Positions 1 through 5,288 of a stretch of 5,288 bases of DNA are shown one piece after another. The stretch comes from JASFYU01 sp045046905 (GTDB lineage: Bacteria > Bacteroidota > Bacteroidia > Flavobacteriales > Flavobacteriaceae). The translations under genes and the position numbers were made by a program. A model generated the notes under the pieces. The model saw only the letters and a list, made by a program, of their open reading frames with translations. It made no database searches and was not told where the DNA came from. The stretch lies in the NCBI GenBank assembly GCA_045046905.1, contig JASFYU010000003.1, positions 1 to 5,288 of the forward strand. The letters run 5' to 3'. Every line of letters starts with the position of its first letter. The first letter of the stretch is position 1.

Positions 1-107
1 TTCCTGGAGACGCAAAAGCTGTATCCATCTTAAAAACCACGGATAGGAATTTGATTGTGATAGCCAATAATAATGCTTCCATGCAAGTATTTGAAATAGC
101 AAACTAA
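1..107 (+). CDS. C-terminal end of a probable FG-GAP/VCBS-repeat (ASPIC/UnbV-like) protein, partial
   Basis: This is the 3' end of a gene that starts outside the window. Reading codons from base 3, 34 residues are open before the TAA at 105-107. The tail begins PGDAKAVSILKTTDRN and ends NNNASMQVFEIAN. A GDAK-type motif, followed by a hydrophobic strand (LIVIA), an N-rich turn and a final VFE strand, is what I recall from the C-termini of large Bacteroidota VCBS/FG-GAP beta-propeller proteins with an ASPIC/UnbV domain, often encoded in SusC/SusD loci. The family call rests on this short tail only. That it is a real gene end is supported by the in-frame reading and by the lack of any other open frame here. 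It lies on the same strand as the downstream genes, but 405 bases separate them, so it is probably a different transcription unit. Other secreted beta-propeller proteins are possible. Confidence 0.55.
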   Translation, partial: PGDAKAVSILKTTDRNLIVIANNNASMQVFEIAN

Positions 108-512
108 TTTTCCACAGAAACCAAGAGATTTTAACGTACCAACTTATAATACTCTCAAAAATATAAAGATTTGTAAATGAAGTTATTAACAGATTTTTTT
201 TTGGTGTTGATTGATTCAATAAAATGTACGAAGGGTGGCAGGTAGTTTTCATGTACCCACAAAACAGTCCGTATCGAATACTTACAATGCAAATCTAAAA
301 ACGATTCACCGAATCGTTCGCTAAATGTAAAAAGAACCGCAAATGGAACTGAAATGTCATTTTATTAATAGAGCATTGAAAGTTCAGTAAAACAGCCGTT
401 AAAAGGTATGAATGAAGTAAATGACTAAATGAGTTCAAATAGAAATCGTAAACAGAAAGATATATTCCTTAGTAGTAGTTTATCGGTTCTAAAATAATGA
501 GAAGCCAAACAG
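108..512. other. 405-base intergenic region, no credible gene
   Basis: This AT-rich stretch separates the upstream gene tail from the hydrolase gene. All open frames are very short, for example 22 codons from the ATG at 177, and none has recognisable protein character. It should hold the promoter and 5' leader of the two-gene operon. I could not find a convincing Bacteroidota promoter (TTTG, about 20 bases, TAnnTTTG): the nearest partial -7 matches are TAGTTTTC at 243-250 and TAGTTTAT at 476-483, neither with a properly placed TTG upstream. The clear structure is the inverted repeat at 300-318. A smaller one, GTAT-CGA-ATAC, lies at 271-281. A run of nine T at 194-202 has no stem in front of it, so no terminator for the upstream gene is called. 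Confidence 0.7.
300..318. promoter_or_regulatory. Perfect inverted repeat, candidate operator
   Basis: The sequence AACGATTC-ACC-GAATCGTT is a perfect 8-bp inverted repeat (300-307 with 311-318) around a 3-base centre. It lies 194 bases upstream of the hydrolase start codon. No T-run follows it, so it does not look like an intrinsic terminator, and a 3-base loop would be a tight hairpin. Its 19-base dyad is the size of a site for a dimeric helix-turn-helix regulator such as a LacI or GntR family member. A weaker dyad at 271-281 shares the core CGAAT. The regulator role is inference from shape and position; no regulator gene is in the window. Confidence 0.4.
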
Positions 513-2405
513 ATGAAAATATATAATAATGCACATTGGGTCCTGGGGATCATTTTTATAGTGAGTACAATTATAACTTCATGCACTAAAAAAGATTCGA
601 TCTATAAAGATCTGGGCCATTTTAGCAAGGTTTTTGACCGAGAAAAGCAATATCGGATATACTTTCCGAAAAATTACCATTCTTCCAGTAAGGAGTATCC
701 GGTTATTTATCACTTTCATGGTTGGGGAGGGCGGCACTTTAAAGATGAAGGTGCTAATCTCGAATATGAGTTGATGCAGAAATTGGTTGACAAGTACCAG
801 TTTATTTTAGTGATGTGGGATGGGAATATGGAAGAGTCCGAACCTAGGCCTTATAATATGGGGTACCATGAGCACATGAAGTATGGGCAACAAATGAAAG
901 ACTATTTTTTGGAATTAGTCGCACATATAGACAATACGTACAGATCCCAAAATGATAGAAATTCTAGAGGAATAATTGGTTTTAGTATGGGAGGGATGAT
1001 GTCTTTTTATTTGGCAGGAAAATATCCAGACAAAGTAAGTGCGGCGGTGAACTTGGTCGGTAGTACGGAGTTTTATATAGGAGCCCCTGATAATTACACT
1101 TTCTATCCCTTGCGCTATACGTTTACCAACCTCAATGATGTTCAAATACGCCTACACAATAGTACAAAAGGAGAACTTGCCGAACTCAATAAAGAAACAC
1201 ATAATGGCGTTCTTTGGGAGGGCAATAAGAAATATGAATATTGGGAGTTTGAGGGAGGGCATAAAGTAGACGAACCGGGTAAAACCGACAACTATGAAAA
1301 AGCGGTCCAGTTTGTAATAAATGCTTTCAAAAATCCAATTCCAAGAGAGCCCAAATGGTCGCATTATGACCTATACGATGATTTTGAGCTGTGGGGGTAT
1401 TCAATAGAAAGTGATAAAAATCAGCCAGGATTTATTTTTTTACAAAACGTATCTGCTTCTGGGTTCGGTTTTTATACTATGAAATGGCTTCCGAATGGAC
1501 CATCTCTGCCAGGTTTTCAAACTACAATTACCACAGATGCCATCTATGAACCTAGTACCGACTACCATATTCAAGATTATAATCAAGGCGAAAAAGTGCT
1601 ACAGGCAAGTATTTTAAAAAGTGACTTTAAAGGAAGGTTGCAGTTCAAGCTCAATAGCGATGGACATGAAATTGGGATTTATAAAAAAGGAGGAAATCCC
1701 AAATTGACTTTTATCGATTATAGGATAGGAAAAAATCAAAAGATGCTTACGGCAGGGGAGAAAAATAAAATGACCTTGAAAATTCTAAACTTAGGAGGAG
1801 GAGGAGAAAAGAAAAACGTTAAAATTTCTTTTAGTTCAAATGATAAGAATATTGTGTTCGAACCTTCTAATTTGGTAGAAAAGCTTGATGAAAATATTGT
1901 TATTCCTTCTTTTATTGTTCTTAGTGATAAACTTCCGACGAAAGATGGTAGCCCTCCACAAGTAAAAATTAAGCTGAATATTGAGTATGATAATTTAACA
2001 TTTTTAGAAGAATTTTTGGTGCCTATTATGTTTGACGTACCATTTTATGAACAGCTAGCCATTGATGATGGTGTTATGGTCAAAGACACAATCCTAGGTA
2101 TTGGTAATGGAGATGGCAAAGTTTCCCCAGGTGAAGAAATTGTGATTTACACTAAGGGATATAAAACCCAGCTTTTTTATGACGACCCATATATTACAGA
2201 AGAGAGATTATTCGACGAAGCCCTTCCTGCGGTATGGCCAACAGATGGCATTACATTTAGTTCTATCATTAAAATTTCAAAAAACTGTCCTGATGCTCAT
2301 CAAATAATTTTTTTAGGCAAATACGAAACGAAATCATATATGCCAATATCTAGAAGTGTTTATTGGGGAAAATTTAAAATTAATGTAATTAAGAACAAAC
2401 TATGA
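513..2405 (+). CDS. Lipoprotein alpha/beta-hydrolase (esterase D / CE1-like) with C-terminal beta-sandwich domains
   Basis: The protein has 630 residues. The N-terminus is a lipoprotein signal: a hydrophobic segment (about 9-22) ends in the lipobox ITSC, with Cys24 as the lipidated residue, so it should be membrane-anchored, possibly at the cell surface. Residues about 45-275 form an alpha/beta-hydrolase domain of the esterase D/feruloyl-esterase type: an oxyanion-hole motif HFHGWGG (67-73), the nucleophile elbow GFSMGG with Ser158, and a C-terminal GGH with His250. The usual Asp between them is not obvious. Residues about 285-405 look like an accessory beta-rich module (WLPNGP near 325-330). 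Residues about 405-510 resemble a CARDB-like Ig fold (KILNLGGGG). Residues about 515-630 begin with GNGDGKVSPGEEI (530-542), an acidic, possibly Ca-binding loop that often opens such domains. The ATG at 513 gives a complete signal peptide; only a weak GAAG (501-504) precedes it. Probable role: deacylation of a polysaccharide before lyase attack. A peptidase-like or other ester substrate cannot be excluded. Confidence 0.85.
   Translation: MKIYNNAHWVLGIIFIVSTIITSCTKKDSIYKDLGHFSKVFDREKQYRIYFPKNYHSSSKEYPVIYHFHGWGGRHFKDEGANLEYELMQKLVDKYQFILVMWDGNMEESEPRPYNMGYHEHMKYGQQMKDYFLELVAHIDNTYRSQNDRNSRGIIGFSMGGMMSFYLAGKYPDKVSAAVNLVGSTEFYIGAPDNYTFYPLRYTFTNLNDVQIRLHNSTKGELAELNKETHNGVLWEGNKKYEYWEFEGGHKVDEPGKTDNYEKAVQFVINAFKNPIPREPKWSHYDLYDDFELWGYSIESDKNQPGFIFLQNVSASGFGFYTMKWLPNGPSLPGFQTTITTDAIYEPSTDYHIQDYNQGEKVLQASILKSDFKGRLQFKLNSDGHEIGIYKKGGNPKLTFIDYRIGKNQKMLTAGEKNKMTLKILNLGGGGEKKNVKISFSSNDKNIVFEPSNLVEKLDENIVIPSFIVLSDKLPTKDGSPPQVKIKLNIEYDNLTFLEEFLVPIMFDVPFYEQLAIDDGVMVKDTILGIGNGDGKVSPGEEIVIYTKGYKTQLFYDDPYITEERLFDEALPAVWPTDGITFSSIIKISKNCPDAHQIIFLGKYETKSYMPISRSVYWGKFKINVIKNKL
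1793..1806 (+). repeat. Short AGG trinucleotide tract inside the hydrolase gene
   Basis: Four AGG units plus AG encode four consecutive glycines (Gly428-Gly431) in the hydrolase, at the turn after the first strand of the CARDB-like domain. Slippage by whole units would keep the frame and only change the glycine count. The tract also matches an anti-Shine-Dalgarno target, but no start codon follows at a useful distance, so it is not a ribosome binding site for another gene. Confidence 0.5.
2402..2405 (+). promoter_or_regulatory. ATGA stop/start overlap joining the two genes
   Basis: The ATG of the lyase gene (2402-2404) overlaps the TGA of the hydrolase gene (2403-2405). The upstream 20 bases are A/T-rich without a Shine-Dalgarno match. 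Such an overlap is a classic sign of one mRNA and of re-initiation by terminating ribosomes, so the lyase is probably made in a fixed ratio to the hydrolase. Confidence 0.8.
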
Positions 2406-5287
2406 AAAATAATACTATAAGCTATCGGGTTGCTCAATCTCTTTTATCAATACGACTTTGCACACTAACTTTCTTGATTTCTATTCAGTCGATTTTTGCG
2501 CAGTTGGATGTTCAAGTGGAAGATCATTCTGGCTTCGATAGAAAAATGTGGCCCGTAACAGGAGGAATACCCTTTCCAAAAGGAATCGTTTTCAATGTTG
2601 ATAGTATTGGCATTGCCAACACACCTTCTCAGACACGGGTTCTTTCAAGATGGGAAGATGGGTCTGTAAAATGGGCACTATTTGATTATCAGAGCGATAT
2701 TGATGCAAATAAAAAAGCAATCAATCAAGTAATATTTTCAGATACACTCAGCAATCACGAGAGTTTTGTCAAAGAAACAGACTTGGAAATTATAGTAAAT
2801 ACAGGTGTTTTGAAGTTCTCTGTAAGTAAGTTGAAATTCAGTTTTTTAGATCAAGTTTGGTTGGATTTGAACTATAATGAAATGTTTGAACCTGATGAAT
2901 TAATAGTCAAAAGCGATAGCGGTCAAGATCATTTTCTCGATTTTCAATTGAATAATCCAGATAGACCTACAACGCCCTATACTATTCGAAACCTTAAAAC
3001 AGGTACCACAAGACCTGTTATTAATGGGCAACCAACGGTAAAAGGAGGCCCACGATGGATTCGCCCCGAAGGCGGGGGTAGTGAAATAAGGAAACGAGCT
3101 AGTGAGGGCAATTATTCGGCTGAAATCGTAGAGCAAGGACCTTTAAGAACAGTCATACAATTAAAAGGCCGTTTGGGCACTTCCGATGATGATAGCGAAT
3201 ATTCAATATGGATTCATGCATATAAGGGCAAATCGTTTTTACGTGTTCAACACAACTTTATGTTCAGGGGAGACCCGCAGATAGCCAATATTCGTAGAAT
3301 TGGGCTGGAGCTCCCCTTAAATTTTGAATCACCTCAAAAATTTAGTGCTTCAGGCTTGTCAAAGCAAGAAGAATTGAAGAAGGGTGGTAATGCTTATTTA
3401 TTCAATACAGGTCCACACGATGTTTTTCATTTGGAACACAAAGGATTTCCATTGGACTGGGAAGTGGGGATTGGAAAAAAAACTATCCAAGGGACAGAAA
3501 AAACGGATGGCTGGATAGATGTAAGTTCAGACAAATTTGGAGTTACCCTATCCATAAAAGATATGGCTTATAAATATCCTAAAGAGCTTTCCTATTTATC
3601 TGAAAATAACTCCCTGAACGCATGGATGTGGCCGGATCATGGTGGCTTGGTATTGGACTTAAGGGCTTCCGGATGGCCCAAGGGAATGCAGGGAATGAGT
3701 TTTACCCATGATATTTTTTATTCGTTTCATGGGCCCCAAGATGAAAAACAATATAAAGCATTCGCTGCTGCTATCAATGATGTGCCACAACCCTATGTAA
3801 ATCCGGAATGGTATAGCTATAAGGGCACAAAAGCCGCCGGAATGATCATGCCTCTCGATGATGTCAAATTTCCTAAAACCGAAGCCTTCTTGGCGACGGG
3901 CACTACGTTTATTGAACGATCTGCAATAGAATTTGGCTGGTTGGGACTGTTAAATTACGGCGACATGATGTTTATGTATGCTTACCAAAAGGAAGATAGG
4001 GATTTGGGTACTTGGGGAATATCAAGTAGAAATGATGACTATGATGGATGGAGAAGGGGAAACACAATGATCAGCTATCGTAAGTTCATACAATATTTGC
4101 GGACTGGTGAATATAGATACTGGAAAGCAGCGTCCTCTCATTTAACGTTTGTACGTGACGTTCTGATTAAACATTATAATAGTGATGACAGCCGTTATAT
4201 TGGCTTTGGAAGGCGTCATTCTGCCTATTGGGGCGCTACGCCCAGAGACGAAAGTGATAGATTGGGAGGCGTGGCGTGGGATGGTTATGGCACGAACTGG
4301 CTTGGCCATTACTTGCATTGGAATTTAACCGGAGATTGGAGAACGTATGAGGTAATCGACGAAATAAGATCCGCTTGGAACGAATGGGGAGATAATTTGA
4401 ATATTGACCAACTTAGTGGTGGTGCTTATGTTGGATTGAAAACGATTAGCGGGATTCCGGGCTATGAGCAATCTGAACGAGAGGCTGACAAGTTTTTGGT
4501 CTCTGCCATCGATAGAACAGCAAACCCAGGAGACCAATGGAGAGATAATACTTGGTTTATGGGTTATGGAGTTTATTTACAAGATATGGAAGATCCAATT
4601 ATTACCGAAGCAATATTGGACTGGTGGAAAGCAGGGGATCATAATATTGATAAGTGGGGACTCTACTGGCATAGAGATGCTGTATCGGCTGTATATTGGG
4701 CTGCCAAAAATGATACGGAAATACGTGATAACGTTTATAAGGAGCTTTCCACAATTGGTAGTACAGAAAGTATGGATAATGCTCGCATAAAGGCCCAAAA
4801 TGCCCTTTACAAGACTTATGGAATTCTTGGTTTGTTTGATTGCGACATAGTATCACTAGCTAATGCGGTTACTGCTGGGCGGAATAAGGCTCACAAAGGC
4901 TACTGGCGAGCCAAGGATGATATTATGCAACAACAATGGGACGAGCCTTTAGGAATGGCCGTTATTGACCATTATCGAGAAAATAAAGGAGATGATATGA
5001 GTCAAGAAAAAGTGAAAAAAGGATGGTTTGATGTGGCAATAGACACCACAAATTCCAATTTTAATATAGCCGTCACCTTGGAAAAGCTTTCGACCTTTGA
5101 ATTGGATATATTGAATAAAGCAGGTGAAATCATATGGCAATTTAAACAAGATGAGAAGAGAGAAGGAATTATTCATGTGCCTTGGACTCATATAAATGAA
5201 CCCGATAAGAAGAATTCTCAGAACATTTATTTTTTACGCCTTTTGGTAGGAGACGAACGAAAAATTAAAAAAATAACCTTAAAATAA
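2402..5287 (+). CDS. Secreted exo-rhamnogalacturonan lyase-like protein (PcRGLX/YetA-like, PL26-type) with probable T9SS C-terminal sorting domain
   Basis: The protein has 961 residues. Residues 1-33 are a Sec signal peptide with likely cleavage at SIFA/QLD (33/34). The next Met is residue 49, so only this start gives export. The N-terminal barrel domain (about 34-115) carries PVTGGIPFPKG (51-61) and WEDGSVKWALFDYQ (84-97), the signature I recognise from the PcRGLX/YetA-like family. A beta-rich middle domain follows (about 125-460). Residues about 465-850 fit the helical-toroid catalytic region: YLRTGEYRYWKAASSH (565-580), RRHSAYW (604-610), GHYLHWNLTGDWR (635-647). Conserved His580, His606, His636 and His639 are candidates for the active-site cleft. 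The last ~80 residues look like a T9SS type A sorting tail (IYFLRLLVG at 942-950, KKITLK at the end). Known family activity is beta-elimination of rhamnogalacturonan I from a chain end. Substrate here is inferred; an ulvan-type or other rhamnose-uronate glycan is a real alternative. The start overlaps the hydrolase stop by four bases; no Shine-Dalgarno site is visible. Confidence 0.85.
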   Translation: MKNNTISYRVAQSLLSIRLCTLTFLISIQSIFAQLDVQVEDHSGFDRKMWPVTGGIPFPKGIVFNVDSIGIANTPSQTRVLSRWEDGSVKWALFDYQSDIDANKKAINQVIFSDTLSNHESFVKETDLEIIVNTGVLKFSVSKLKFSFLDQVWLDLNYNEMFEPDELIVKSDSGQDHFLDFQLNNPDRPTTPYTIRNLKTGTTRPVINGQPTVKGGPRWIRPEGGGSEIRKRASEGNYSAEIVEQGPLRTVIQLKGRLGTSDDDSEYSIWIHAYKGKSFLRVQHNFMFRGDPQIANIRRIGLELPLNFESPQKFSASGLSKQEELKKGGNAYLFNTGPHDVFHLEHKGFPLDWEVGIGKKTIQGTEKTDGWIDVSSDKFGVTLSIKDMAYKYPKELSYLSENNSLNAWMWPDHGGLVLDLRASGWPKGMQGMSFTHDIFYSFHGPQDEKQYKAFAAAINDVPQPYVNPEWYSYKGTKAAGMIMPLDDVKFPKTEAFLATGTTFIERSAIEFGWLGLLNYGDMMFMYAYQKEDRDLGTWGISSRNDDYDGWRRGNTMISYRKFIQYLRTGEYRYWKAASSHLTFVRDVLIKHYNSDDSRYIGFGRRHSAYWGATPRDESDRLGGVAWDGYGTNWLGHYLHWNLTGDWRTYEVIDEIRSAWNEWGDNLNIDQLSGGAYVGLKTISGIPGYEQSEREADKFLVSAIDRTANPGDQWRDNTWFMGYGVYLQDMEDPIITEAILDWWKAGDHNIDKWGLYWHRDAVSAVYWAAKNDTEIRDNVYKELSTIGSTESMDNARIKAQNALYKTYGILGLFDCDIVSLANAVTAGRNKAHKGYWRAKDDIMQQQWDEPLGMAVIDHYRENKGDDMSQEKVKKGWFDVAIDTTNSNFNIAVTLEKLSTFELDILNKAGEIIWQFKQDEKREGIIHVPWTHINEPDKKNSQNIYFLRLLVGDERKIKKITLK
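5042..5284 (+). other. Probable type IX secretion C-terminal sorting domain (part of the lyase gene)
   Basis: Residues about 881-961 of the lyase-like protein form a compact all-beta tail: alternating strands around NIAVTLEKLS and FELDILNKAGEIIW, then GIIHVPW (922-928), IYFLRLLVG (942-950) and a lysine-rich end KKITLK (956-961). Strand order, the G-rich turn after a LDILN-type strand, the W near the middle and the terminal KKI-L-K match the type A T9SS sorting domain (Por secretion tail). Known proteins with this tail cross the outer membrane through the T9SS, and the tail is removed on attachment or release. One deviation: Asn941 stands where Gly usually precedes the IYF strand. The call is by pattern, not by a profile search. 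Confidence 0.7.
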
Positions 5288-5288
5288 A

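Noticed and set aside
145..150. TATAAT hexamer as a promoter -10 box
   Set aside because: There is no -35 partner at a proper distance, Bacteroidota use a different -7 consensus, and AT-rich DNA yields this by chance.
194..202. Run of nine T as a terminator for the upstream gene
   Set aside because: I could find no GC-rich or stable stem directly in front of it.
177..245. 22-codon open frame in the intergenic region
   Set aside because: It has no ribosome binding site, no hydrophobic or other functional pattern, and a length expected by chance.
497..526. Nine-codon frame starting at an ATG just upstream of the hydrolase start, overlapping it
   Set aside because: It is too short to tell from chance, has no ribosome binding site and no regulatory amino-acid run.
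915..1364. Two antisense open frames (about 70-76 codons) inside the hydrolase gene
   Set aside because: They lie opposite a well-supported gene, have no protein-family character and are expected by chance.
1793..1806. AGGAGG tract as an internal ribosome binding site
   Set aside because: No start codon lies at a suitable distance downstream, and the tract is fully explained as glycine codons.
4464..4790. A 108-codon open frame on the + strand in another frame within the lyase gene
   Set aside because: It lies wholly within the lyase catalytic region, has no recognisable motif, and the lyase frame carries clear family motifs through the same bases.
4577..5191. Antisense open frames opposite the 3' part of the lyase gene
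   Set aside because: They have no start-site support or family resemblance and are shadows of the coding strand.

Overview
This AT-rich window reads as a piece of a polysaccharide-utilisation region from a member of the Bacteroidota, most likely Flavobacteriia or Cytophagia. The evidence is a lipoprotein-type surface hydrolase, a secreted lyase-like protein that appears to end in a type IX secretion (T9SS) sorting tail, little use of Shine-Dalgarno sites, and the tail of what looks like an FG-GAP/VCBS-repeat protein of the kind common in these genomes. Species cannot be assigned from the sequence alone.

Layout, all on the + strand. Positions 1-107 hold the last 34 codons of a gene entering from the left. 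Positions 108-512 are a 405-base gap without a credible gene; its one clear structure is a perfect 8-bp inverted repeat with a 3-base spacer (300-318), a candidate operator. Positions 513-2405 encode a 630-residue lipoprotein with an N-terminal alpha/beta-hydrolase (esterase D / CE1-like) domain and a long C-terminal beta-rich part. Positions 2402-5287 encode a 961-residue secreted protein resembling the exo-rhamnogalacturonan lyase (PcRGLX/YetA-like, CAZy PL26-type) family. Its start codon overlaps the stop of the hydrolase gene in an ATGA, so the two are almost certainly co-transcribed and probably translationally coupled.

Working model (inference): the membrane-anchored esterase removes acyl groups from a rhamnose- and uronate-containing polysaccharide (rhamnogalacturonan I, or in a marine host an ulvan-like glycan), and the T9SS-exported lyase cleaves the exposed backbone. 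Transporters, SusC/SusD and regulators are not in the window. No RNA gene, mobile element, CRISPR array or clear terminator was found. The less ordinary points are the multidomain architecture of the esterase, its unclear catalytic acid, and the apparent T9SS tail on a lyase of this family.
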